Below, one piece after another: positions 33,236 to 41,323 of a stretch of DNA of 41,323 nt; within the stretch, counting starts at the first letter, position 1, and each line of letters opens with the position of its first letter. Made by a program: the position numbers and the translations under genes. The notes beneath the pieces are model-generated. The model was not told the DNA's origin. It saw only the letters and a list, made by a program, of their open reading frames with translations, and did not search any database. Origin of the DNA: Caulobacteraceae bacterium (GTDB lineage Bacteria; Pseudomonadota; Alphaproteobacteria; Caulobacterales; Caulobacteraceae); the NCBI GenBank assembly GCA_027452265.1, contig DAIDGR010000071.1, forward strand, positions 1-41,323. The letters are read 5' to 3'.

Positions 33236-34126
33236 ATGGTCGCTGTCATGGAAGGGGCCTTTCGACTCCCAAGGTTTGCCCAGTATGCGTTCGCCCGGCG
33301 CGCGTTTGCGCGACGCGCCGTCCGGCTGGCGCTGAGCGCGCCGTTTCTGAGCCTACTGACCCTGGGGGCCTGGGGTGGCGGGGCGGCGGCGGCGCACGGC
33401 GCGGGCAGGCGCGTCATCTGGCGGGACTGCTGGGTCGAGCATGGCGCGTTCCTCGTTCCGGCGGCGTTCGGCGAGCTGACCGGCGCGATGATTCTCGATC
33501 CGGGCCGGGCCCAAAGCGCCCTGCATGATACCCCCGCCCTGGCGAGCGGCCTTTCCGGCGCCAGCGCGACGGGGGCCTTTTCCCTCGCCGGCGCAAGGCC
33601 TCGCGCGGTCACCCTGCCGATCCAGGACCTCGATCCGGAGACGGCAGACCTGGAGGTTTCGGCCTTCGGCGTGATCGGCGCCGACCTCCTGGCCGGCGAA
33701 GTGATCACTCTGGATCTGCGGCACGGCGCCTGTCGGATGAGTCGCGATCCGCGCGCGGCGCGCCTTGCCCGGGGTGGCGGCGAGGCGGCCTTACGGTCTC
33801 AAGACGGGGGTCTGGCCATTTCCACCCGGATCACCGACGGGGCCAAGGTGCGGGAGGGGATGTTCCGGATCGACGGCGCCCGGGCGGAGACATCGGTCTG
33901 GGCCGCGCGCCTCAGCCGGGCGCCATCAAAAGGCGAAGCCGCGCCGCCAATCCGTCTCCGGGCGGTGGAGGCGGCTGGGGCCTTCGTCGAGGCGGCGCCG
34001 GCGCGGCTCATCGCGTCAGGCGATCCCAGCGCTCAGGCGGTGGGGACCGAGCTTTGGCGCGGCGGCGTGCTGACGCTCGACCTTCGGCGGAAGCAGGTTT
34101 TCTTCCGCCCCGGCGCGACCTTCTGA
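33236..34126 (+). CDS. Hypothetical exported protein with retropepsin-like features
   Basis: The 296-residue protein (ATG 33236; ATG 33248 also possible) has an Arg-rich N-terminus and a signal or membrane segment (about 29-53). AFLVPAAFGELTGAMILDPG is followed by RAQSAL, with Asp88 where aspartic proteases have D(T/S)G. GVIGADLLAGEVITLDLRHG (145-164) matches the second conserved part of bacterial retropepsin-like domains. The DPG in place of DTG makes activity doubtful. The C-terminal region repeats a similar TLDLRRKQVFFRPG strand. I cannot assign a family firmly. It is divergent from mtnP and convergent with the cytochrome c1 gene. Confidence 0.65.
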   Translation: MVAVMEGAFRLPRFAQYAFARRAFARRAVRLALSAPFLSLLTLGAWGGGAAAAHGAGRRVIWRDCWVEHGAFLVPAAFGELTGAMILDPGRAQSALHDTPALASGLSGASATGAFSLAGARPRAVTLPIQDLDPETADLEVSAFGVIGADLLAGEVITLDLRHGACRMSRDPRAARLARGGGEAALRSQDGGLAISTRITDGAKVREGMFRIDGARAETSVWAARLSRAPSKGEAAPPIRLRAVEAAGAFVEAAPARLIASGDPSAQAVGTELWRGGVLTLDLRRKQVFFRPGATF

Positions 34127-34136
34127 GCTTAGCGCG

Positions 34137-34997
34137 TCAGTGACCGACCTTGCGCCAGATCGAGCGATAGCTGGCATAGAGCAGGCCCGTGAAGACCAGC
34201 AGGAAGATCATCACTTCCACACCGAGCTGCTTGCGCTCATCCGCCGTGGGGTCTGACGCCCAGGCGAGGAAGGCGGCCACGTCCCGGGCTTCCTGGTCAA
34301 GGGTCGCCTTGGTTCCATCGTCAAAGGTCACGCGGTCGTCCACCAGGGGCGGGGGCATGGCGATAAAACCGCCCACCGGCACCTTGTTGGGATCGCCCTT
34401 CCAGAACGAGGTCAGGTCGCCCGGCATATAGGGATCGTAATACTTGCCGTCCGGCACCTGCAGCCCGGCAGGCGGCGTCGTGCCGTCGCCTGTGACGATC
34501 GAATAGATGTAGCGGGCCCCTCCCTCGCGGGCGGCCGCCAGCAGCGACATGTCCGGAGGCAGGGCGCCATTGTTGGCGGCGCGCGCGGCGGTCTCGTTGG
34601 GGAACGGGCTCGGGAAATAGTCCGCCGTCGTCCCGGGACGCTTGGTCGGCTGTCCCGTCTCCGAATCGATGGTGTCGTATTGGGCCTGGGCGGCCAGGGC
34701 CTTGGCCACCGGATTGTCATTGGGATTGGGATAGGCCGGGTTCCAGAACGGTCCGCCCTTGTCGGCCAGGTTGCGGAACGCCACCAGGTTCATCGAGTGA
34801 CAGGCCGAACAGACCTCGTGATAGACCTTGTAGCCGCGCTGCAACTGCTCCTGGTTATACATCCCCACGGGGGAGTCGAAGGACCAGTGCACGTCCTTGA
34901 GCGGGGCCTGGGTGGTTTCTGCATGGGCCGAGGCGCCAAGGCCAAGACCCAGGGCGGCCGCGAGCGCCGCGACAGCGAGGAGGGGGCGTTGGGTCAT
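34137..34997 (-). CDS. petC: Cytochrome c1 subunit of the bc1 complex
   Basis: The 286-residue protein has a signal peptide (1-26, ending AHA), the haem c motif C63-S-A-C66-H67, the distal ligand Met214 (GGFIAMPPPLVDD) and a C-terminal membrane anchor (about 261-278) ending YRSIWRKVGH. It accepts electrons from the Rieske protein and passes them to a soluble or membrane cytochrome c in the periplasm. ATG 34997 follows cytochrome b by 8 bp; upstream frame extension is a shadow of cytochrome b. It is last in the petABC operon. Confidence 0.95.
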   Translation of the reverse strand: MTQRPLLAVAALAAALGLGLGASAHAETTQAPLKDVHWSFDSPVGMYNQEQLQRGYKVYHEVCSACHSMNLVAFRNLADKGGPFWNPAYPNPNDNPVAKALAAQAQYDTIDSETGQPTKRPGTTADYFPSPFPNETAARAANNGALPPDMSLLAAAREGGARYIYSIVTGDGTTPPAGLQVPDGKYYDPYMPGDLTSFWKGDPNKVPVGGFIAMPPPLVDDRVTFDDGTKATLDQEARDVAAFLAWASDPTADERKQLGVEVMIFLLVFTGLLYASYRSIWRKVGH

Positions 34998-35005
34998 GGT
35001 CAGGC

Positions 35006-36298
35006 TCACTCGGCGGGCGCGGCGGACTTGGACAGGACCGGCATGAACAGAGCGTCCGGCACCGGCAGGGTCTTCTCCGACATCGCCAACAGGGGCGTGA
35101 TGATCAGGAAGTAGGCGAAATAGTAGGCCGTGGAGACGCGGGCCAGCCAGGTCACGGAGTTGATCCCGTAATCGATGATCACAGGCCCCGCGCCACCTGG
35201 AATGACCGTGCCCTGAGGCTCCTGAGAGCCGCACCAGCCGAGGATCAGGCAGAACACGATCCAGATGAAGAAATACATCCGCGCCGCCGGGCGGTAGCGC
35301 ATCGACTTGACCTTGTTCTGATCCAGGAAAGGCAGGGCGAACAGCATGGCGATGGCGCCGGCCAGGGCGAGCACGCCGCTCAGCTTGTCCGGGATGGCCC
35401 GAAGGATCGCGTAGAAGGGAAGCAGGTACCACTCAGGAACGATGTGGGCCGGCGTCACCAGCGCGTTGGCGACCACGTTGTTGTCGACCTTCTCGAACGC
35501 GTCGGGGATGAAGAACACCACCACCGCGAAGAGGATCACGAACACCATGATCGCGAACAGGTCCTTCACCGTGTAGTACGGATGGAAGGGAAGGGTGTCG
35601 TGATCGCTCTTCACCTCCACGCCCGTGGGATTGTTGTTGCCGGGCACATGCAGGGCCCAGACGTGCAGGGCGACCATGCCGGCGATCACAAACGGCAGCA
35701 GGTAGTGCAGCGAGAAGAAGCGGTTGAGCGTCGGGCCGCCGACCGAGAAGCCGCCCCACAGCAGGGTGGTGATCGCGTTTCCGACCACGGGGAAGGCCCC
35801 GAGCAGATTGGTGATCACCTTGGCGCCCCAGAAGCTCATCTGGCCCCAGGGAAGAACGTAGCCCATGAAGGCGGTGGCCATCATCAGCACATAGATGACG
35901 CAGCCGATCCACCACAGCACCTCGCGCGGCGCCTTGTAGGACCCGTAATACATGCCGCGCAGGATGTGCAGATAGACCGCCAGGAAGAACATCGAGGCGC
36001 CGTTGGCGTGGATGCCCCGGATCAGCCAGCCATAGTTCACATCGCGCATGATGCCGCGCTGCACGGAGATGAAGGCGCCAGCCTCGCTGGTGTCATAGTG
36101 CATCGCCAGCACGATGCCGGTGACGATCTGGACGACGAGGCAGAAGGCGAGGATGCCGCCGAAGGTGTACCAGTAGTTGAGGTTCCGCGGCGTCGGGAAC
36201 GACATCAGATCCGCGGAAAAGCGGACGATGGGCAGCCGGGAGTCGAGCCAGCGCTCGAAGCCGGACTTTGGCTCATAGGTGCTCTTGTGCTCGGTCAT
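35006..36298 (-). CDS. petB: Cytochrome b subunit of the bc1 complex
   Basis: The 430-residue protein has about eight membrane helices. Haem ligands are His97 and His111 (RGIHANG, YLHILRG) and His198 and His212 (SLHYLLP, ALHVWAL). The quinol-oxidation motif PEWY is at 288-291. It oxidises ubiquinol and drives the Q cycle in the inner membrane. The ATG at 36298 sits 10 bp after the Rieske stop, with GAGG about 7 nt upstream. The long single-polypeptide cytochrome b is as expected for an alphaproteobacterium. Confidence 0.96.
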   Translation of the reverse strand: MTEHKSTYEPKSGFERWLDSRLPIVRFSADLMSFPTPRNLNYWYTFGGILAFCLVVQIVTGIVLAMHYDTSEAGAFISVQRGIMRDVNYGWLIRGIHANGASMFFLAVYLHILRGMYYGSYKAPREVLWWIGCVIYVLMMATAFMGYVLPWGQMSFWGAKVITNLLGAFPVVGNAITTLLWGGFSVGGPTLNRFFSLHYLLPFVIAGMVALHVWALHVPGNNNPTGVEVKSDHDTLPFHPYYTVKDLFAIMVFVILFAVVVFFIPDAFEKVDNNVVANALVTPAHIVPEWYLLPFYAILRAIPDKLSGVLALAGAIAMLFALPFLDQNKVKSMRYRPAARMYFFIWIVFCLILGWCGSQEPQGTVIPGGAGPVIIDYGINSVTWLARVSTAYYFAYFLIITPLLAMSEKTLPVPDALFMPVLSKSAAPAE

Positions 36299-36308
36299 GG
36301 TCCCGCCT

Positions 36309-36854
36309 CTAGCCCAGCTTGACCTTGGTGTCGCTGAGGAAGGTGTAAGGGAAAAGATACAGGTTCTTCGGCGCGGGGCCCTTCCGGATACGGCCGGAGG
36401 TGTCATAGACCGAGCCGTGGCAGGGGCACGCCCAGCCGCCATATTCCCCGCCCTTGAAGGTCGGAACACAGCCCAGGTGCGTGCAGCTGGCCAGGATGAT
36501 CAGCCATTCGGCGTGGCCGGGCTTGACCCGCGAGGCGTCAGTGGCCGGGTCCTTCATCGGCGCGTGGTCGTCGGCCACCGCGCGGGCGATTTCGTCCGGC
36601 GTGCGGTGACGGATGAAGACCGGCTGCTTGCGCCAGGCGATGGTGACTTCCGAGCCCAGAGGGACCTTGGTCAGATCGTATTCGATCGAGGCCAGGGCCA
36701 GGGTGTCCGCGGCGGGATTGAGCTGATCGATCAGCGGCCAGGCCACCGCCGCAACGCCGGCCACGCCAACCGCTCCGGTTGCGAGATAAAGAAAATCGCG
36801 GCGTCCCGCGTCATCCGGCCCGTCTGCGCCGGCCTTGGCCACGCTCTCTGACAC
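36309..36854 (-). CDS. petA: Ubiquinol-cytochrome c reductase Rieske iron-sulfur subunit
   Basis: The Rieske protein carries electrons from ubiquinol to cytochrome c1. Cluster ligands are C124, H126 (with C129) and C143, H146 (with C145), in CTHLGC and CPCHGS. A twin-arginine-type N-terminus ([14 protein letters not shown]) is followed by one membrane helix, then [14 protein letters not shown]. The frame is open upstream to a GTG at 36938. I prefer GTG 36854 (181 residues, VSESVAKAG), because GAGGA lies 8 nt upstream and the length fits the family. It is the first gene of the bc1 operon. Confidence 0.92.
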   Translation of the reverse strand: MSESVAKAGADGPDDAGRRDFLYLATGAVGVAGVAAVAWPLIDQLNPAADTLALASIEYDLTKVPLGSEVTIAWRKQPVFIRHRTPDEIARAVADDHAPMKDPATDASRVKPGHAEWLIILASCTHLGCVPTFKGGEYGGWACPCHGSVYDTSGRIRKGPAPKNLYLFPYTFLSDTKVKLG

Positions 36855-36960
36855 TTCGGATGTCCTCACTTCGCTAAGGGTTCCACTGCCCGCTCCCGAA
36901 TCCGCCCAGGGTCCCGTGGATGAGGCTTCGCGCCGCACCTAGAGCCTCCCCGGAGATTTT

Positions 36961-38184
36961 TCAACCAGACAAACCGTCGTTTGAGCCTTGAGGACGGTGA
37001 GTCAGGTGCAGTCCGGCGATGATCGTCAGTCCCGCCAAAAGCAGGGCCGCCCCCAGCCACAGGACCTGACGGACCTCCGCGCCCGTCACCACAAAGGATG
37101 AGAGCAGGGGGCCCAGCGCCCCTCCCAGAAGCTGGGCGGCGCCGGTTTGCATGGCTGCGCGGCGACTTGGATCCGCCTCGATGGTCATGGGAGCAACAAA
37201 AGGCGCCAATGTCATGGCGATGACGCCCGATGCGGCATTGTCGGCGATGAAGGCCCAGGCCGGCAGGTTGGTCCCCAGCAAGGCCCAGACCCCGAGACTG
37301 AGCGCCGAGCCAATGACGAACACCCAGAAGTAACGGATCCGCCCCGCCAGGACCGTCGCCAGGGCGCCCCCGATCACCTGGCCGATGAGCGAGGTCCAGA
37401 GCGCCGCGCCCGCCACCCCCGCGCCCAGGCCGGCCTCGTGCGCCAGAGGTTCAAGGTAGACGCCAATGGCGCCCCCGCCGGCGACGAAGATCAGACTGGC
37501 GAGAAGGGCGACCATGCCCCTCAGGGGTGGGGCGCCAGCCTCCTCGGGACGCGCGACCAGCGGGTCGAACCCGGGCGGGGCGAGCATCGCCGCCGCCACG
37601 CCGAGGACGGCGCTCACGGCCAGGGCCAGAAACGCACCGTTGGCGCCGAACCTTGGAAGGACGAGATTGGCCAGGATCAGGGCCAGAACCAGCTGTGCGG
37701 CCGTCTGGGCGGTGAAGAACACCCCGGCCCAGCGCTCCGGCGTGGCCGTCCGGGCGATCATGCCCACCGTGATCCACAGCAGGACCCCCTCGAAGGCTCC
37801 AGCGAGGCCGCGCAGGGCGACCAGAGGGCCGTGCGCGCCCCCCATGGAGGCGAGATCGGCCAGGGCGATGGCGACGCTGGCCAGGGTTCCGATGAGCTTA
37901 AGCCCCCGCGGCCGCTTGATCAGCCCCATCAGCCCGGTCGAGGCGCCCATGGCCAGGAGTTCGACCATGGCGGAGAGGCCGATCTCGGCGTTGCTGAGTC
38001 GCCCCGCATCCGCAAGGGCCCCCAGCAGGATCGGCAGCACCCCCAGCACCAGCAGGGAATTGCAGCCCACCGCGATCAGGCCCACCGCCTCGCGCGGCGA
38101 GAAGCTCTGGCCGGACGCTTCGGCGATGCGATGGGTGTGGGGCGCCGGCTCATTCGGGGAGGCGAGGGACAAGGAAGGCTCCAT
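36961..38184 (-). CDS. MFS transporter
   Basis: The 407-residue protein has about 12 hydrophobic helices in two halves, starting after a 30-residue hydrophilic N-terminus (FSPREAVGLIAVGCNSLLVL). A central loop (about 205-222) separates the halves. LMGLIKRPRGLKLIG resembles the MFS loop 2-3 pattern. The substrate cannot be inferred. It lies 107 bp upstream of petA on the same strand, but is probably independent. It is divergent from the Kdo hydroxylase gene with 53 bp between. Confidence 0.85.
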   Translation of the reverse strand: MEPSLSLASPNEPAPHTHRIAEASGQSFSPREAVGLIAVGCNSLLVLGVLPILLGALADAGRLSNAEIGLSAMVELLAMGASTGLMGLIKRPRGLKLIGTLASVAIALADLASMGGAHGPLVALRGLAGAFEGVLLWITVGMIARTATPERWAGVFFTAQTAAQLVLALILANLVLPRFGANGAFLALAVSAVLGVAAAMLAPPGFDPLVARPEEAGAPPLRGMVALLASLIFVAGGGAIGVYLEPLAHEAGLGAGVAGAALWTSLIGQVIGGALATVLAGRIRYFWVFVIGSALSLGVWALLGTNLPAWAFIADNAASGVIAMTLAPFVAPMTIEADPSRRAAMQTGAAQLLGGALGPLLSSFVVTGAEVRQVLWLGAALLLAGLTIIAGLHLTHRPQGSNDGLSG

Positions 38185-38237
38185 AGATCAACAGCTTCGG
38201 ATTAACACGGCTGGCGCTCCGGGCTAGAGAGTGGGCC

Positions 38238-39119
38238 ATGGCGACCCGTGCGACCGCCCTCCGGCCCGAACCTGCCCTCGCCGGCGATGCGGGCGCGCGC
38301 CGCCTGGAGAGCGAGGGCCTGGTGCGCCTCCCGGTCTCGGCGTCGGCCCCGGTTCCCCCGTTCGTTTTGCAAGGCGACGAGGCGGCTCTGCTGTCGCTGG
38401 ACTCCGCAAGTCTGCGCGCCAAATCGGCGAGTTATGACGGCCACGCGGTCCGGGGTCTGGCGGCCAATGCATCCGGGGAGACCGCCCGAACGATCGAGGT
38501 GCTGCTGTCCAGGTTCGGCGCCTGGGCGCGGGAGGCTGTCCTGGCCGTGGCCCCGGGCTATGGCGAGGCGCTGACCCGTGGCCGATCCAGTCTTCGGTTG
38601 CGCGACGCCGCCGAGGCGCCGCTGAGCCCGCTCAAGGACGATCGTCGCTTGCATGTGGACGCCTTCGCCTCGCAGCCGACGGGCGGGCGACGGATCCTTC
38701 GCGTGTTCAGCAATATCAATCCTTCAGGAGAGCCGCGTCTCTGGCGCACCGGTGAGGCGTTCGAGGACCATGCGCGGCGCTTCCTGCCCAGGGTCCGTTG
38801 GCCCCTGCCCGGCGAGGCCCGCCTGTTGCGCGCTCTGCGCATCACCCGGTCCCGGCGCACGCCCTATGACGCGCTGATGCTCGGCCTGCATGACGCCGCC
38901 AAGACGGATGCCGTCTATCAGAGGCACGCGACCGGAACGGACCTGGCCTTTGCCGCGGGCGAGAGCTGGATCGTCTTCACCGACAGCGTCGTCCACGCCG
39001 CACTGAAGGGACGCTTCGCCCTGGAACAGACCTTTTACCTGCCGGTGGCGGCCATGGCCGAGCCGGAGCGCGCGCCGCTTCGTGTTCTCGAGCGCCTCGC
39101 GGGGCGGCCGCTCGCGTGA
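38238..39119 (+). CDS. Kdo hydroxylase family protein (Fe(II)/2-oxoglutarate dioxygenase)
   Basis: The 293-residue protein matches the Kdo_hydroxy family. LKDDRRLHVDAFASQPTGGR with H139 and D141, ILRVFSNINPSGEPRLWRTG and the distal H253 (FTDSVVHAALKGRF) give the 2-His-1-Asp iron site plus the Arg for 2-oxoglutarate. KdoO converts the outer Kdo of lipid A-Kdo2 to Ko (3-hydroxylated Kdo), which makes LPS more acid-stable. The start of the next gene overlaps its stop by 4 bp (GTGA). With kdsD at 5.3 kb it is the second Kdo-related gene of the window. Confidence 0.85.
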   Translation: MATRATALRPEPALAGDAGARRLESEGLVRLPVSASAPVPPFVLQGDEAALLSLDSASLRAKSASYDGHAVRGLAANASGETARTIEVLLSRFGAWAREAVLAVAPGYGEALTRGRSSLRLRDAAEAPLSPLKDDRRLHVDAFASQPTGGRRILRVFSNINPSGEPRLWRTGEAFEDHARRFLPRVRWPLPGEARLLRALRITRSRRTPYDALMLGLHDAAKTDAVYQRHATGTDLAFAAGESWIVFTDSVVHAALKGRFALEQTFYLPVAAMAEPERAPLRVLERLAGRPLA

Positions 39120-40525
39120 AGCGACCCACGGCTCCAGGCGCGTCGCGCGAACCTGCCGAGCGCGAGCTCACCTTTGGCGCCAGCCTCGCCTTCTCCGCCG
39201 CCAACCTTCCCGCCGCCGCGCTCGGCATCGCCGTCTATGTCTATCTTCCCGCCTTCATGGCGGGACGTCTCGGCGTCTCCATGGCCGTGGTGGGCGGGGC
39301 CTGGATGTTCGTGCGCCTGATCGACATTCCGGTGGACGTGATCCTGGCCCTCCTGATGGATCGCACCCGCACGGCGCTTGGACGCTATCGCGTCTGGCTG
39401 ATCCTCAGCGCTCCGGCCCTGATGCTGCCCCTCTGGCGCCTGTTCATGGCCCCCTATGGCGTGGGCGCGGTCTATCTGACCGTCTGGCTCCTGGCCCTGT
39501 ATCTGGCCATGTCGATGAACGTTCTGTCGGTTTCCGCCTGGGGCGCGACGCTCGCCACCCGCTATCACGAGCGCTCAAGGCTTTTTGGACTCATGGCCGC
39601 CACCGGCGTGGCCGGCTCGCTCTCGGTGACCCTGATCCCCACGGTTGGCCACAGCCTCGCGGGTCTGGGCCCGGATCAGGCCATCGGCGTCTTCCTCGTG
39701 GCGCTGGCCCCGCTCAGCGTGCTGGTCGCGGCGCCCCTGACGCCTGAGCCTCTCGGTCTCGCGCCGCCGCGCCCGGCCCGTCGCGCCTCGGCCGCGCAGA
39801 CCGCACGTCGTCTGATGGCCGTCATCGGCCGGCCCGATCTGGTTCGCCTGTTCCTCGCCCAGTTGGCCCTGACCCTGGGGCCTGGCTGGATGAGCGCCCT
39901 CTATGTGTTTTTCTTCACCCGCTCCTGGCGGTTCACCGAAGCCCAGGCCTCGTTCCTGCTTTCGCTCTATGTCCTGGCGGCCGTGCCCGGGGCCCTGGCC
40001 GCCGCCGCCGTGGCCCGCGTCATCGGCAAGCACCGCACCCTGATGCTCTCCACCACCGGATTTTCGCTCGGCCTGTTGTCGATCTTCATCGTGCCCAAGG
40101 GGAATGTGGCGGCCGCGGCGCCGGTCGTCATCTGGGCGGGGCTGATGGCGTCCAGCTTCGGCTTCATGATCCAGGCCATGCTGGCCGATGTGGGCGACGC
40201 CCTGCGTCTGGAACAGGGCCAGGAGCGCATCAGCCTCGTCTATGCGCTCAATGGCCTCGCGTCCAAGCTGGCCGGCGCCTTCTCCATCGGCCTGACCTTT
40301 CCGCTGTTGCAGAGGCTTGGATTCAACCCTGCCGAAGGGGCGGCCAATACGCCTCAGGCGCTCGATCACCTGACCTTCGCCTTTATTGCGGGGCCGATCA
40401 TCTTCGTCATGCTCGGCGGCGGCTGCGTCATCGGATGGACCCTGGATGCGCGCAAGCAGGCCGAGCTTCGCGCCGCCCTGGAGCGGCAGTCGGCGGAGGA
40501 GCCTCCAACGGCCGAGGCGGCGTGA
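39116..40525 (+). CDS. GPH-type (MelB-like, MFS_2) sugar:cation symporter family protein
   Basis: The 469-residue protein starts at GTG 39116, overlapping the Kdo hydroxylase stop. It has about 12 membrane helices. FVRLIDIPVDVILALLMDRT with the following GRYRVWL is the GPH-family helix 2-loop motif (D-P-x-x-G-x-x-x-D variant). HERSRLFGLMAATGV and DVGDALRLEQGQERISLVYA are the matching later loops. Characterised members import glycosides, pentosides or hexuronides with Na+ or H+. The translational coupling to a Kdo-modifying enzyme is unexplained. Confidence 0.87.
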   Translation: MKRPTAPGASREPAERELTFGASLAFSAANLPAAALGIAVYVYLPAFMAGRLGVSMAVVGGAWMFVRLIDIPVDVILALLMDRTRTALGRYRVWLILSAPALMLPLWRLFMAPYGVGAVYLTVWLLALYLAMSMNVLSVSAWGATLATRYHERSRLFGLMAATGVAGSLSVTLIPTVGHSLAGLGPDQAIGVFLVALAPLSVLVAAPLTPEPLGLAPPRPARRASAAQTARRLMAVIGRPDLVRLFLAQLALTLGPGWMSALYVFFFTRSWRFTEAQASFLLSLYVLAAVPGALAAAAVARVIGKHRTLMLSTTGFSLGLLSIFIVPKGNVAAAAPVVIWAGLMASSFGFMIQAMLADVGDALRLEQGQERISLVYALNGLASKLAGAFSIGLTFPLLQRLGFNPAEGAANTPQALDHLTFAFIAGPIIFVMLGGGCVIGWTLDARKQAELRAALERQSAEEPPTAEAA

Positions 40526-40628
40526 GCCGCCTCAACGCCAAAGGGTCCGGACGTGGGGGGCTTTCCTTAACCCCGTCGCAGGATATCCTGCCCTTGCGCC
40601 CGGCCCCATCGCGCGTGACGCGCTCGAC

Positions 40629-41323
40629 ATGATCCCAGCTCCCTATGCGCCCCATGCGCCCGCCAAGACCGAACGGAGATCGCTGGTGAGCCTTCAGGGC
40701 GCGCTCCTGACAATCAATGTCCTTTTCGTGGTCCTGGCCGCCCTGACCCTGGCGGCGGGCCTCGCCTCACTGATGCTGAGCCGCGCGCTCGATCGGGCCA
40801 AGGATCGCGAGATCGCCTCTCTGCGCCTGCAGGCCGCGGAGACCACCGCCCAGGCCGCCCATCAGATGGCGCAGGTCGAGGCGCAACTGCTTACCTTTCT
40901 GAGTGGTCCGGCGGCGGCGCGCCTGCCCGCCCCCGCACAAGGCGACTCCACCTCAGCCCTGGCCGCCGGGGCCGCGGCGGTCCGCGCCGCACTGCAGCCC
41001 GGGGCCCCGCCCTCGATCCAGCCGGCGGCCGCGGCGCCGCCGGCCACAGCCACCGCGGTGTTTGCGCCGCATCCGATGGAGTCGCCGCCTCCGGTCGGCG
41101 CCAGCCGGCCTCACCGATTGTCGGCCCAGCAGGTCGAACGCATGGTCGCCATTCTCAAGCTGGCGCCATCGATGATCATGATCACCACCGACGGGCGGCC
41201 GGACTCGGAGTCCTTCGCCGACGATCTGCAAACCGTGTTTGCCCGGGCGGGTTGGCATGTGGATCGGGCGGTTTACGCCAGCCTGAACAAGCCTCTCGCG
41301 CCCCTGGCGGCCAATCTGAAGGG
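40629..41323 (+). CDS. Hypothetical membrane-anchored protein, partial at right edge
   Basis: The frame opens at ATG 40629 (MIPAPYAPHAPAKTERRS) and is uninterrupted to the window end, 231 residues visible. One membrane helix (about 24-48, LLTINVLFVVLAALTLAAGL) is followed by a probable coiled coil (about 50-88, RALDRAKDREIASLRLQAAE), an Ala/Pro-rich linker (about 95-160), and a folded C-terminal start: QQVERMVAILKLAPSMIMIT then SESFADDLQTVFARAGWHV. I do not recognise the family. No strong Shine-Dalgarno is seen. Confidence 0.6.
   Translation, partial: MIPAPYAPHAPAKTERRSLVSLQGALLTINVLFVVLAALTLAAGLASLMLSRALDRAKDREIASLRLQAAETTAQAAHQMAQVEAQLLTFLSGPAAARLPAPAQGDSTSALAAGAAAVRAALQPGAPPSIQPAAAAPPATATAVFAPHPMESPPPVGASRPHRLSAQQVERMVAILKLAPSMIMITTDGRPDSESFADDLQTVFARAGWHVDRAVYASLNKPLAPLAANLK

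Overview
The window is about 41 kb of high-GC chromosomal DNA with dense, often translationally coupled genes. It looks like a Caulobacterales alphaproteobacterium (Caulobacter/Phenylobacterium type). Supporting this are an FzlA-like FtsZ regulator next to queG, an alphaproteobacterial serC-serA pair, an lgt-midA-pgeF cluster, a Rieske-cyt b-cyt c1 operon and a pair of extra citrate synthase paralogues, one with an N-terminal DNA-binding domain. Genus is inferred from gene content and protein resemblance only. Most of the window is conserved housekeeping DNA. No tRNA, rRNA, CRISPR array or transposase was seen.

Layout. 0-1.3 kb (minus): two hotdog thioesterases and a GNAT acetyltransferase (cut by the left edge), coupled by ATGA overlaps. 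1.4-4.1 kb (plus): a DNA repair pair, ligase-associated exonuclease plus ATP-dependent DNA ligase. 4.1-6.4 kb: a WbpE-like sugar aminotransferase divergent from KdsD (Kdo precursor isomerase), both pointing to LPS or surface glycan synthesis. 6.5-10.5 kb: threonine dehydratase with ACT domain, queG, fzlA and a CDF metal exporter. 10.6-13.1 kb: divergent citrate synthase paralogues sharing a 100-bp AT-rich promoter region. 13.1-14.0 kb: an exported GIN-domain beta-repeat protein.

14.06-15.38 kb is the one clearly foreign-looking segment. It is AT-rich, bounded by exact 22-bp direct repeats, and carries a start-less DUF6471 fragment and an unknown membrane-anchored protein. It abuts an RcnR/DmeR-type metal regulator (TTG start; H3, C35, H60, H64 all present) whose palindromic operator lies before a divergent OprB-type porin gene. 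17.4-22.6 kb (minus): ubiK, ybjN, proC, a TetR-like regulator, serC (with a three-hairpin leader) and serA. 22.7-25.5 kb (plus): lgt, midA-type methyltransferase, pgeF. 26.1-31.8 kb (plus): prs, an exported polyproline protein, rplY, pth, a TPR membrane protein, ychF. 31.8-33.2 kb (minus): mtnP-apt adenine salvage. Then a retropepsin-like exported protein, the bc1 operon, an MFS transporter, a Kdo hydroxylase coupled to a GPH-type transporter, and an unknown membrane protein cut by the right edge.

The most unusual non-coding signal is a dispersed element of about 120 bp made of two consecutive hairpins, seen three times (10.6, 17.3 and 28.3 kb). Stems differ between copies but stay paired, while short loop motifs recur. 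One copy supplies the last ~22 codons and stop of a citrate synthase gene, and another contains the serA stop codon.
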